From positions 207,150 through 271,149 of the forward strand of contig NZ_BJHU01000016.1 of NCBI RefSeq assembly GCF_005405905.1: a stretch of 64,000 nucleotides of DNA. The letters run 5' to 3'. The DNA is from Acidovorax sp. NB1. GTDB taxonomy: Bacteria; Pseudomonadota; Gammaproteobacteria; Burkholderiales; Burkholderiaceae_C. The notes under the pieces were generated by a model. It was given only the letters and a program-made list of their open reading frames with translations, searched no databases and had not been told where the DNA came from. How positions within the stretch are numbered: the first letter of the stretch is position 1; every line of letters starts with the position of its first letter. Below are positions 52,942-61,680 of this stretch, piece by piece. A program made the translations under genes and the position numbers.

Positions 52942-53990
52942 GCGGGCAGGCTCCCGACGGTGATGGGGGGTAAAGAAGAGGAGGATGCGGGCGCAACGAC
53001 CAGCCCCGCCGCCAGCGCGATTTGCCACAGCCCGGTGGCCGTGGCCTGCGTGGCGATGGTGGGGGCGGCAAAGCCGTAGGTCTGCAATGCGATGGCGTAG
53101 CGGCGGCACAGGTCGGGCTCGCCGCAAAGCACCAGCGCCTGCGGTTTGGTTGGGGTTTGATCCTGTGCGCGTACCAGGCTGGCGACCTCGTGCCCGATCA
53201 GCAGGCCCGAGAGGTAGTCCGCTTGTGCGGTGGGCGCCAACGCGCCTGTGAGACCCAATGTGCGTGTGCTGAAGATGTGCGACAGCAGGCCCAGTGCAGC
53301 GTCACTTCCGCGCGCCACTTCCAGCCCGCGCGCAAAGGCCTCGTTGTCGGGGGCCGCTGCAGCCTGCATGGTCTTGCCCAAGATGGTGTGGCCGCGCAGG
53401 GTCGCAAACACCTCGCCGGTCATGAAAGTGTGGAACTGCTCGATGCGCCCCCGGCGTGCCAGCACCCATTTGCTGTGGGTACCGGGCAGGCCGATAAGCA
53501 CGGGCGCGTCTGCAGGCAGTGCAAGGCCCGCCAGCACACCCAGCACCTGCGTTTCTTCACCGCGCATCACATTGGGCAGCGTGCCTTGCTGCAGCAGGCC
53601 CGGAACGATGTGCAGCGGCGGGCCATCGCGCCGTGCCACCAACGTCAGGCCCTGGGCCAGTGCATCGAGCGAGGTGGGCGCGGGCAAGTAATTGGCCTCG
53701 CGCCAGCCCTGGGCGCTGCCCACCATGCCGCAGGCCAGCAGGGGCAGGCCGGGTGAGGCGGCCAGCCAGTCGCCACAGGTGTCTTGCAGCGCGCGTTCAA
53801 ATGCGGCGCCGGGTTCCGTATCGGCTACCTCGCTTGCGGCCGGGGGCAGGTTCATGATGCCCCAGGGGCGGTGCCGCGTCTCCAGCACCTCGCCATGCGC
53901 GCCCATGCGGAAGGCGCGCAACGCGCTGGTGCCCCAGTCCAGGGCAATCAGTCCCGCGTCGGCGGGCACCAGAAAACGTGCAGGCACCAT
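52938..53990 (-). CDS. dgoK: 2-dehydro-3-deoxygalactonokinase
   Basis: Kinase of 350 residues phosphorylating 2-dehydro-3-deoxy-D-galactonate. LIALDWGTSALRAFRMGAHGEVLETR, ACGMVGSAQGWREANYLPAP and LIGLPGTHSKWVLARRGRIEQFHTFMTGE are typical. Start ATG 53990; the upstream frame extends into the preceding gene and is excluded. Four-base overlap with dgoA shows coupling. The gene before it ends 12 bases upstream. Confidence 0.94.
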   Translation of the reverse strand: MVPARFLVPADAGLIALDWGTSALRAFRMGAHGEVLETRHRPWGIMNLPPAASEVADTEPGAAFERALQDTCGDWLAASPGLPLLACGMVGSAQGWREANYLPAPTSLDALAQGLTLVARRDGPPLHIVPGLLQQGTLPNVMRGEETQVLGVLAGLALPADAPVLIGLPGTHSKWVLARRGRIEQFHTFMTGEVFATLRGHTILGKTMQAAAAPDNEAFARGLEVARGSDAALGLLSHIFSTRTLGLTGALAPTAQADYLSGLLIGHEVASLVRAQDQTPTKPQALVLCGEPDLCRRYAIALQTYGFAAPTIATQATATGLWQIALAAGLVVAPASSSSLPPITVGSLPA

Positions 53991-54001
53991 GCGTTTCCTG
54001 C

Positions 54002-54940
54002 TTAGCGTGCCCAGCGCAGCACCAGCGGGTCCAGCCGCCGCGCGATGTCGATCAGGCCGCGCCGCACCTCGGGGTGCATGGCCGGGAAGGGATGGCGACC
54101 TGCCTCGCAAGTGATCACGCCGCCCTCCTTCATGAGCGCCTTGGCCGTCAGGATGCCGCCCTGGCGGTTCTCGTGGTTGATGAGGGGCAGCCAGCGCTGG
54201 TACAGCGCAAAGGCCAGGTCGGCATCGCCCTGGCGGTGCGCCTGGATGATGGGGCGGATGCCGTCTGGGAAAGCGCCACCCGTCATCGCACCCGTGGCAC
54301 CGGCATCCAGGTCGGCCAGAAGCGTGATGGCTTCTTCACCGTCCCACGGGCCTTCGATGGCGTCGCCGCCCAGGCGGATCAGCTCGCGCAGCTTGCTGGC
54401 CGCCCCGGGCACTTCGATCTTGAAGTAGGCAAGGTTCTCGATCTCCTGCGCCATGCGTGCGAGGAACGGGGCCGACAGCACCGTGCCGCTGGCAGGTGCG
54501 TCCTGCACCATGATCGGGATGCTTATCGCATCGGATACACGGGCATAGAACTCGTAGATTTGTGCATCGGGAACGCGGAATGTGGCGCCGTGGTAGGGCG
54601 GCATGATCATCACCATGGCGGCACCCATGTCCTGCGCTGCGCGGCTGCGCTCGGCGCACACGCGGGTGCCGTAGTGGGTGGTGGTGACGATGACCGGCAC
54701 GCGGCCCGCCACATGCTCCAGCGATGTGCGGGTGAGGACTTCGCGCTCGGCGTCCGACAGCGAGAACTGTTCGGAGAAGTTGGCCAGGATGCAGACGCCA
54801 TCCACGCCCGCATCGATCATGAAGTCGAGACAGCGCTTCTGGCTGTCGAGGTCGAGCGTGCCGTCCTCATGGAACGTGGTGGGCACGACGGGGAAGATGC
54901 CTCGGTAGCGAGGGTTTTGGAGGGAATGGGGGGCTGGCAT
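54002..54940 (-). CDS. DapA/KDG-aldolase superfamily enzyme, likely L-2-keto-3-deoxyarabonate dehydratase
   Basis: Class I aldolase-fold protein of 312 residues. RGIFPVVPTTFHEDGTLDLDSQKRC is the usual start, THYGTRVCAERSRAAQDMGA lies in the middle, and AYFKIEV holds the Schiff-base Lys. Next to an arabinonate-type dehydratase gene, the most likely role is removal of water from 2-dehydro-3-deoxy-L-arabinonate to give 2-oxoglutarate semialdehyde; a true aldolase is the alternative. The start at 54940 is preferred over 54982, whose extra residues run toward a dispersed repeat. Confidence 0.82.
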   Translation of the reverse strand: MPAPHSLQNPRYRGIFPVVPTTFHEDGTLDLDSQKRCLDFMIDAGVDGVCILANFSEQFSLSDAEREVLTRTSLEHVAGRVPVIVTTTHYGTRVCAERSRAAQDMGAAMVMIMPPYHGATFRVPDAQIYEFYARVSDAISIPIMVQDAPASGTVLSAPFLARMAQEIENLAYFKIEVPGAASKLRELIRLGGDAIEGPWDGEEAITLLADLDAGATGAMTGGAFPDGIRPIIQAHRQGDADLAFALYQRWLPLINHENRQGGILTAKALMKEGGVITCEAGRHPFPAMHPEVRRGLIDIARRLDPLVLRWAR

Positions 54941-54964
54941 GGCGGGTGCGGGTGCGAGTAAGAA

Positions 54965-55031
54965 TTTGAGTGAAATATGCATCTAGCGCCAATCGAATAG
55001 GCGCTGGTAGCTATTGAATTTGTAGCAATTG
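54965..55031 (+). repeat. Dispersed ~60-bp element, diverged copy (between dehydratase genes)
   Basis: Contains TTTGAGTGAAATATGCATC, then a GCGCC/GGCGC dyad flanking ATCGAATA, then TGGTAGCTATTGAATTTGTAG. Block order matches the copy at 39578. It occupies most of the gap within the operon and runs antisense to the genes. Confidence 0.6.
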
Positions 55032-55058
55032 ACTGCGGCGAGCGCCTCAGAGGGCACC

Positions 55059-56792
55059 TTAATGCGAGTGGCGGGGCACAGCAGCCCCCCGGCAGCCGAC
55101 CAAGAAGTCAAAGTCGCAGCCATCGTCGGCCTGCAGCACATGGTCCACATACAGGCGCTGGTAGCCGCCGCGCCCGCCGTTGTCGGCGCCCGCCAATGCA
55201 GCCAGGCGTGTTGCCAGCTCCTCGTCGCTGATATCCAGGTGCAACCGGCCGTTGTCGCAGTCCAGCTCGATGAAGTCGCCGTCGCGCACAGCAGCCAGGG
55301 GGCCGAGTGCAGCCGCCTCGGGTGCCACGTGGAGCACCACGGTGCCGTAGGCGGTGCCGCTCATGCGGGCGTCGGAGATGCGCACCATGTCCTTCACGCC
55401 CTGGCGCAGCAGCTTGGGCGGCAGGCCCATGTTGCCCACCTCGGCCATGCCGGGGTAGCCCTTGGGGCCGCAGTTCTTGAGCACCATCACGCAGCTGGCG
55501 TCGATGTCCAGGTTCTCATCGACGATGCGCTCCTTGTAATGCTCCAGGTTCTCGAACACCACGGCGCGGCCCCGGTGCTTGAGCAGCTCGGGCGAGGCGG
55601 CCGAGGGCTTGAGCACCGCGCCACGCGGCGCCAGGTTGCCGCGCAGGATGCAGATGCCGCCGTCGGCAATCAGCGGGTTGTCGATCGGGCGGATGACTTC
55701 GTCGTTGTACTGCGGGGCTTCGCGCACGTTGTCCCACAGGCTCTTGCCGTTGACGGTGAGGGCATTGGGGTGGGGCAGCAGGTTGTTCTCGCCCAGGCGG
55801 CGCAGCACAGCGGGCAGCCCGCCTGCGTAGTAGAACTCTTCCATCAGGAAGCGGCCCGAGGGCTGCAGGTCCACCAGCGTGGGCGTGCCCCGGCCGATGC
55901 GGGTCCAGTCCTCGAGGTCCAACTGCACGCCAATGCGGCCTGCGATGGCCTTGAGGTGGATGACGGCGTTGGTCGATCCGCCGATGGCAGCGTTGGTGCG
56001 GATGGCGTTCTCGAACGCTTCGCGCGTCAGGATTTTGGAGAGCGTGAGCCCCTCGTGCGCCATCTCCACAATGCGTTTGCCCGACATGTGGGCCAGCACA
56101 TAGCGGCGCGCATCCACGGCTGGGATAGCGGCGTTGTGCGGCAGCGATGTGCCCAGCGACTCGGCCATGCAGGCCATGGTGCTGGCCGTGCCCATGGTGT
56201 TGCAGGTTCCGGCGGAGCGGGACATGCCCGCCTCGGCCGCAAAGAACTGGTGCTCGTTGATCTCGCCCGCCTTCAGCGATTCGTGCAGGCGCCACACGGC
56301 CGTGCCCGAGCCGATGTCTTTGCCGTCGAGCTTGCCGTTGAGCATGGGCCCGCCCGTGACCACGATGGCGGGCACGTCGCAGCTGGCCGCGCCCATCAGC
56401 AGCGCGGGCGTGGTCTTGTCGCAGCCCACCAGCAGCACCACGGCGTCGATGGGGTTGCCGCGAATAGCCTCTTCCACATCCATGCTGGCCAGGTTGCGCG
56501 TGAGCATGGCCGTGGGGCGCAGGTTGGATTCGCCATTGGAGAACACCGGGAATTCGACCGGAAAGCCGCCCGCCTCGTAAATACCGCGTTTCACATGCTC
56601 GGCAATCTTGCGAAAGTGAGCATTGCACGGGGTCAGTTCGGACCAGGTGTTGCAGATGCCGATCACGGGGCGGCCGTCGAAAGCATGGTCGGGGATGCCC
56701 TGGTTCTTCATCCAGCTGCGGTACATGAAGCCGTTTTTGTCGGCGGTGCCGAACCATTCGGCGGAGCGGAGTTTGCGCTTGGGGGTGGTCAT
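55059..56792 (-). CDS. IlvD/Edd family dehydratase, likely L-arabinonate dehydratase
   Basis: Iron-sulfur dehydratase of 577 residues. The cluster Cys positions are visible in IGICNTW (Cys47), LLVGCDKTTPALL (Cys124) and SAGTCNTMGTASTM. SDARMSGTAYGTVVLHVAPEAA near the C-terminus is conserved in the family. Sequence pattern and neighbours (DapA-like enzyme, sugar ABC transporters) point to sugar-acid dehydration of the L-arabinonate type rather than isoleucine/valine synthesis. D-fuconate or D-xylonate are alternatives. The start at 56792 is chosen because the extra upstream residues are not conserved. Confidence 0.88.
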   Translation of the reverse strand: MTTPKRKLRSAEWFGTADKNGFMYRSWMKNQGIPDHAFDGRPVIGICNTWSELTPCNAHFRKIAEHVKRGIYEAGGFPVEFPVFSNGESNLRPTAMLTRNLASMDVEEAIRGNPIDAVVLLVGCDKTTPALLMGAASCDVPAIVVTGGPMLNGKLDGKDIGSGTAVWRLHESLKAGEINEHQFFAAEAGMSRSAGTCNTMGTASTMACMAESLGTSLPHNAAIPAVDARRYVLAHMSGKRIVEMAHEGLTLSKILTREAFENAIRTNAAIGGSTNAVIHLKAIAGRIGVQLDLEDWTRIGRGTPTLVDLQPSGRFLMEEFYYAGGLPAVLRRLGENNLLPHPNALTVNGKSLWDNVREAPQYNDEVIRPIDNPLIADGGICILRGNLAPRGAVLKPSAASPELLKHRGRAVVFENLEHYKERIVDENLDIDASCVMVLKNCGPKGYPGMAEVGNMGLPPKLLRQGVKDMVRISDARMSGTAYGTVVLHVAPEAAALGPLAAVRDGDFIELDCDNGRLHLDISDEELATRLAALAGADNGGRGGYQRLYVDHVLQADDGCDFDFLVGCRGAAVPRHSH

Positions 56793-56841
56793 GGTGGGGT
56801 GCGAGAGAAAGAGGAGAAATGAAGAATCAACGGGCCTTGCC

Positions 56842-57864
56842 CTAGCGGCGCGAAAGCAGCCGCTGCAGCAGGCAGAAAGCGAACAGCAGCACACCGACGA
56901 CGATGCGCGTCCACCAGGAGCTGAGCGTGCCGTCGAAGGAAATCAGGGTCTGGATGATTCCGAGCATGAGCACGCCAAACAGCGTGCCCGCCACATAGCC
57001 CACACCGCCGGTGAGCAGCGTGCCGCCAATGACCACGGCGGCAATCGCATCCAGCTCCATGCCCACGGCATGCAGGCCATAGCCCGACAGCATGTAGAAC
57101 GTGAACACCACACCCGCCAGCGCCGAGCAAAAGCCCGAGAGCGTGTAGACGCCAATGAGCGTGCGGCGCACCGGTAGGCCCATGAGCACAGCCGAATGCT
57201 CGCTACCGCCCACGGCATACACACTGCGGCCAAAGGGCGTGCAGTGCGCCACAAACAGCGCCACCAGCAGCACCGCGATGGCAATGAGCGCGCCCAGCGA
57301 TAGCGATGCGCCTTCCCACAGTGGCAGACGCCACTGGGCCAGCTCCGAATAGCCCTCGTGCGTGATGCTGATCGAGTCGATGCTGATCAGGTAGCACAGC
57401 CCGCGCGCCAGGAACATGCCGGCCAGCGTGACGATGAACGGCTGCAGCCGAAAGCGCTCGATGAGGAAACCCATGAACGCGCCAAACGCCGTGCCCATCA
57501 GCAGCACCAGCGGGATGGCGACCATCGGGTTCCAGCCCCGGTGCTCCACCAGCGCAGCCAGCACCATGGTGGAGAGCGCCACCACCGAGCCCACCGAGAG
57601 GTCGATGCCGCCCGACAGGATCACGAAGGTCATGCCCACCGCCACGATGATGAGGAAGGCGTTGTCGATCAGCAGGTTGAGGAACACCTGGGCCGAGAAG
57701 AAGCCGGTGTACAGCACCGAGCCCAGCGTGGCCATGGCCACGAACAGCGAGATGGTGGCAGCCAGCGGCAGGTACTTGGGGTTGAACCGCGCGCGCGCAT
57801 CGGCGGCCGGTGGGGCAGGGGGGCTCACGCTGCTGAAGCCTGCAGTCTTGGGCACGGCGCTCAT
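56842..57864 (-). CDS. yjfF: CUT2 sugar ABC transporter permease YjfF
   Basis: Inner-membrane permease of 340 residues with about eight to ten helices. FVILSGGIDLSVGSVVALSTMVLAAL and LDAIAAVVIGGTLLTGGVGY are the EAA-like and periplasm-facing motifs of the RbsC/YjfF family. A 30-residue Pro/Ala-rich N-terminus precedes the membrane part. Start ATG 57864 overlaps the ytfT stop by four bases. It should pair with YtfT as the channel of a galactofuranose-type importer. Confidence 0.92.
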   Translation of the reverse strand: MSAVPKTAGFSSVSPPAPPAADARARFNPKYLPLAATISLFVAMATLGSVLYTGFFSAQVFLNLLIDNAFLIIVAVGMTFVILSGGIDLSVGSVVALSTMVLAALVEHRGWNPMVAIPLVLLMGTAFGAFMGFLIERFRLQPFIVTLAGMFLARGLCYLISIDSISITHEGYSELAQWRLPLWEGASLSLGALIAIAVLLVALFVAHCTPFGRSVYAVGGSEHSAVLMGLPVRRTLIGVYTLSGFCSALAGVVFTFYMLSGYGLHAVGMELDAIAAVVIGGTLLTGGVGYVAGTLFGVLMLGIIQTLISFDGTLSSWWTRIVVGVLLFAFCLLQRLLSRR

Positions 57865-58907
57865 TGCAAGGCTCCCGCGCCAGGACGGCGTGCCAGCGCG
57901 CCGACTTGCGCCCGGAACTCGGGCGACTGCAGCAGCATCACGATGAACACCACCACGGCCTTCACTACCAGGTTGATCTCGGGCGGCACGCCCAGCGAGT
58001 AGATGGCGTAGGTCAGCGTCTGGATGATGAGCGCGCCAATCACGCTGCCCACCAGGCTGAAGCGTCCGCCGGTCAGGGCGGTGCCGCCTAGCGTAACGGC
58101 CAGGATGGCGTCCAGCTCCAGCAGCTGCCCGGCGTTGTTGCCGTCCGCGCTTTTCACGTTGGAGCTGATGAGCAGCCCCGCAATGCCCGCGCACACGCCG
58201 CAGAACACATAGGCCGCCACAATGAGTCGCCCCGCCTGAACGCCCGCCACGCGCGCTGCCGTGGGGTTGATGCCCACCGCCTGGATGAACAGACCCAGCG
58301 CCGTGCGCGTGATGGCCAGGTACAGCACGGCAAAGACCACAGCCACCACAAACAGCGAGAAAGGCAGCCCCGCCAGGTACCCGCCGCCCATGAAGAAGTA
58401 GGGCGTGTAGTAGATGGTGATGATCTGCCCGTCGGTGATGAGCTGGGCAATGCCCCGGCCCGCCACCATGAGGATCAGCGTGGCAATGATGGGCTGCATG
58501 CCCACCTTGGCCACCAGCACGCCGTTCCACAGCCCGCACAGCAGTGCGATGCCGATGGCGCCCAAGATGGCGACTGGGAGTGGAAACCGGCTTTCGTTGC
58601 CCGATACCGAGCCGCCGATCAGCCACGCTGCCACGGCCGCTGCAATGGCCACCGTCGCACCCACGGAGATGTCGATGCCGCGCGTTGCGATCACCAGCGT
58701 CATGCCCAGCGACACCAGCACCAGCGGTGCGGCGCGGTTCAGGATATCGATGAGGCTGCCGTATAGGTGGCCGTCGCGCCATTCGATGTGCAGGAAGCTG
58801 CTGTTGAAGACGGTGTTCACGATCAGCAGCAGCGCCAGCGTGATCAGCGGCCAGGCCAGGCGGTGGCGCAGCAGCGCCACCAAAAGGGAAGGGGAGCGTT
58901 CAGACAT
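57861..58907 (-). CDS. ytfT: CUT2 sugar ABC transporter permease YtfT
   Basis: Inner-membrane permease of 348 residues. LVIATRGIDISVGATVAIAAAVAAWL and LDAILAVTLGGTALTGGRFSL are family motifs. The start is ATG 58907, eight bases inside the end of the ATPase gene; a TTG four codons earlier (58919) is possible. Works with YjfF and the YtfR-like ATPase. Confidence 0.92.
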   Translation of the reverse strand: MSERSPSLLVALLRHRLAWPLITLALLLIVNTVFNSSFLHIEWRDGHLYGSLIDILNRAAPLVLVSLGMTLVIATRGIDISVGATVAIAAAVAAWLIGGSVSGNESRFPLPVAILGAIGIALLCGLWNGVLVAKVGMQPIIATLILMVAGRGIAQLITDGQIITIYYTPYFFMGGGYLAGLPFSLFVVAVVFAVLYLAITRTALGLFIQAVGINPTAARVAGVQAGRLIVAAYVFCGVCAGIAGLLISSNVKSADGNNAGQLLELDAILAVTLGGTALTGGRFSLVGSVIGALIIQTLTYAIYSLGVPPEINLVVKAVVVFIVMLLQSPEFRAQVGALARRPGAGALQ

Positions 58908-60450
58908 GTTCGGCAGCAATCAGGTCGTAGACGGCGTCTTCGCTGCTGCCCGCTGGCAGCTCACCCACCTTGCGGCGGTCGCGGAGCACCACGATGCGGT
59001 GCGCCACGCGCACCACCTCGCTCATTTCGGAAGAGATGAACAGCACGGCCATACCCGCCTGTGCCAGGCGCAGGATCTGGTCCATGATTTCCTGCTTGGC
59101 GGCCACGTCGATGCCGCGCGTGGGTTCATCCAGGATGAGCAGGCGCGGCTCGATGGCCATCCATCGCGCGAGGATGGCCTTCTGCTGGTTGCCGCCCGAC
59201 AGCAGGCCGATGGGCTTGTCCACTGTCTCGGTCTTGATGCCCAGCAGCTTCACGTAGCGTTCGGCCAGCGCCGTCTGCTCGGCGCGCGAGAGGAATTTGC
59301 CCACGCCCATGCGGGCCTGCAGCGCCAGTGCAATGTTCTCGCGCACCGACAGCTCGGCCACGATGCCGTCGGTCTTGCGCTCCTCGGGGCAGAGGGCCAG
59401 GCCGTGGCGAATCGCGTCCATGGGGTTCGCAAACTTCACCACCTGCCCGTCGATGCGCAGTGCGCCCCGGTCGGGCTGCTCCAGGCCAAACAGCAGGCGC
59501 GCCAGCTCGGTACGGCCCGAGCCCAGCAGCCCGGCCAGACCCACCACCTCGCCCGCGCGGATTTGCAGGTCCAGCGGCTGCAGTTGCGTGTCCTGCCCCA
59601 GCCCCTCGGCTTGCAGCAGCGTGGCTTGGCGGCTGTCCACAGCGGGTGCTGGTGCGGGTTGTTCCGACGCAGCCGCCATGTCGCGGCCCAGCATGGCAGC
59701 AATCAACGCCTGCGGGCCCAGGTCCTTGGCCAGCCACTCGCCCACCCAGCTGCCATTGCGCAGCACGGTGATGCGGTCGGACACGGCATACACCTGGTTC
59801 AAAAAGTGCGTCACAAAGACAATAGACAGCCCCTCGCTGCGCAGGCGCCGCAGCACCTCAAAGAGCTTTTGCACTTCGTCGTCGTCCAGGCTGGAGGTGG
59901 GTTCGTCCAGGATCAACACACGCGATTCGATGCTGAGTGCGCGCGCAATCGCCACCAGCTGTTGCACGGCCACGGGGTAGTCCGACAGCAGGCGCGTCAC
60001 GTCGATCTGCAGCCCGATGCGCGCCACTAGGTCACGGGCGCACTGGTGCAGCGTGGCCCAGTCGATGCGAAAGCCCTGCGCAATGCCGCAGCGCGGGTAG
60101 CGGCCTGCAAAGATGTTCTCGGCCACCGAGAGGTTGGGGCAGAGGTTGACCTCCTGGTACACCGTGCTGATGCCCAGGCGCTGCGCGGCCAGCGGCGAGT
60201 CTGGCCAAACGGCTTCACCGCCCAGACGCATCTGGCCGCCGCTGGCCTCCAGCACGCCCGTCAGCACCTTGATCAGCGTGGACTTGCCCGCACCATTTTG
60301 CCCCATCAGCGCATGGATCTCGCCAGGGTAGAGGTTGAACTGCACATCGCGCAACACGGTGATGCCCGCAAACTGTTTGTGGATGCCCGAGAGCTGCAGC
60401 ACCGGGGCAGCAGCAGGGGCGGGGGCGGTGGATGCGTCCATGGCGGCCAT
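58900..60450 (-). CDS. ytfR: CUT2 sugar ABC transporter ATPase YtfR (two NBDs)
   Basis: Double-domain ATPase of 516 residues. The first NBD has Walker A GQNGAGKST, DYPVAVQQLVAIARAL as signature region, and Walker [16 protein letters not shown]. The second has the degenerate GLLGSGRTE loop that is normal for this family, signature [14 protein letters not shown] and [17 protein letters not shown]. The ATG at 60450 shares a base with the stop of the upstream permease gene (TGATG). No separate binding-protein gene lies beside it in this window; the ChvE-like protein or one outside must serve it. Confidence 0.92.
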   Translation of the reverse strand: MAAMDASTAPAPAAAPVLQLSGIHKQFAGITVLRDVQFNLYPGEIHALMGQNGAGKSTLIKVLTGVLEASGGQMRLGGEAVWPDSPLAAQRLGISTVYQEVNLCPNLSVAENIFAGRYPRCGIAQGFRIDWATLHQCARDLVARIGLQIDVTRLLSDYPVAVQQLVAIARALSIESRVLILDEPTSSLDDDEVQKLFEVLRRLRSEGLSIVFVTHFLNQVYAVSDRITVLRNGSWVGEWLAKDLGPQALIAAMLGRDMAAASEQPAPAPAVDSRQATLLQAEGLGQDTQLQPLDLQIRAGEVVGLAGLLGSGRTELARLLFGLEQPDRGALRIDGQVVKFANPMDAIRHGLALCPEERKTDGIVAELSVRENIALALQARMGVGKFLSRAEQTALAERYVKLLGIKTETVDKPIGLLSGGNQQKAILARWMAIEPRLLILDEPTRGIDVAAKQEIMDQILRLAQAGMAVLFISSEMSEVVRVAHRIVVLRDRRKVGELPAGSSEDAVYDLIAAEHV

Positions 60451-61679
60451 CACGCCTTGTTCTTGTTGTAGACATCGACCAGCACGGCGGCGAGCAGCAC
60501 CACGCCCTTGATGACCTGCTGGTAGTCGATGCCGATGCCCAGGATGGACATGCCGTTGTTCATCACGCCCATCACAAAGGCGCCGATCACCGCGCCCATC
60601 ACCTTGCCCACGCCGCCCGAGGCCGATGCGCCGCCGATGAAGCAGGCTGCAATCACGTCCAGCTCAAAACCCAAGCCGGCCTTGGGCGTGGCGGTGTTGA
60701 GCCGCGCCGCAAACACCAGCCCGGCCAGGGCCGCCAGCACGCCCATGTTGATGAAGGCGTAGAGCGTGAGCCGCTCGGTTTTGATGCCAGAGAGCTTGGC
60801 CGCCTTCTCGTTGCCGCCCATGGCGTAGATGCGGCGGCCGATGGTGGTGCGGCTGGTGACGAAGTCGAACAGCACGATCAGCAGCGCCATCACGATGAGC
60901 ACGTTGGGCAGGCCCTTGTACGAGGCCAGCAGGTAGCTGAAGTACACCAGCAGCCCGCCAAACACCACGGTACGTGCAATGAACAGGCCCGCAGGCTCTG
61001 TCTGCACGCCATGGCGCAGCCGGTTGGCGCGCTGGCGCAGGCCGCCCACGGCTAGGGCTGCAGCCACGGCCGCGCCCAACAGCAGCGAGGTCATGCGCAG
61101 CCCTTCCACACTGAACAGGTCGGGGATGAAGCCCGAGCTGAGCATCTGGAAGGCCGAGGGGAACGGCCCCACCGACTGCCCCGCCAGCAGCGCCAGCGCC
61201 AAGCCCTTGAACACCAGCATGCCCGCCAGCGTGACGATGAACGAGGGGATGCGCGAGAACGCCACAAAGCTGCCTTGAATGGCGCCAATGACCCCGCCGC
61301 ACAGCAGGCACACCAGCGTGGCAGGCACAAAGTGCCAGTTGTATTCGACCATCAGCACCGCTGCCAGCGCGCCGATAAAGCCACACACAGACCCCACCGA
61401 TAGGTCGATGTGCCCGGCCACGATGACCAGCAGCATGCCCAGCGCCATGATGACGATGTAGCTGTTCTGCAGCACCAGGTTAGTGAGGTTCAAGGGCTGC
61501 ATCAGCGTGCCCTCGGTCATGTACTGGAAGAAGCCCATGATGGCCACCAGCGTGATCAGCATGCCGTATTCGCGCAGGTTGTGCTGGAGGTGCTGTAGCA
61601 GCGATTTGTCGTGCCGCGCCGCAGTTGTTGGGTTTCCGTCGGCCAGCGTGCTGGCGGGGGGATGGGTGGTCTGGCTCAT
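60450..61679 (-). CDS. gguB: Multiple-sugar ABC transporter permease GguB/MmsB-like
   Basis: Permease of 409 residues, longer than YtfT/YjfF, with about twelve hydrophobic segments. LLVIVAGHIDLSVGSVCGFIGALAAVL and FELDVIAACFIGGASASGGVGKVMG are motifs of the XylH/GguB group. It directly follows gguA (one-base gap) and precedes ytfR (shared base). Forms the channel for the sugar bound by ChvE. Confidence 0.92.
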   Translation of the reverse strand: MSQTTHPPASTLADGNPTTAARHDKSLLQHLQHNLREYGMLITLVAIMGFFQYMTEGTLMQPLNLTNLVLQNSYIVIMALGMLLVIVAGHIDLSVGSVCGFIGALAAVLMVEYNWHFVPATLVCLLCGGVIGAIQGSFVAFSRIPSFIVTLAGMLVFKGLALALLAGQSVGPFPSAFQMLSSGFIPDLFSVEGLRMTSLLLGAAVAAALAVGGLRQRANRLRHGVQTEPAGLFIARTVVFGGLLVYFSYLLASYKGLPNVLIVMALLIVLFDFVTSRTTIGRRIYAMGGNEKAAKLSGIKTERLTLYAFINMGVLAALAGLVFAARLNTATPKAGLGFELDVIAACFIGGASASGGVGKVMGAVIGAFVMGVMNNGMSILGIGIDYQQVIKGVVLLAAVLVDVYNKNKA

Positions 61680-61680
61680 A

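Noticed and set aside
56842-58782. A 646-codon minus-strand frame spanning the two permease genes
   Set aside because: Only its last 340 residues are permease-like (YjfF). The rest is an out-of-frame reading of ytfT.
59506-59530. Degenerate Walker A in the second NBD of YtfR (GLLGSGRTE), and likewise in GguA
   Set aside because: This degeneracy is normal for the second NBD of double-domain CUT2 sugar ATPases, unlike the Arg in LivF of importer 2.
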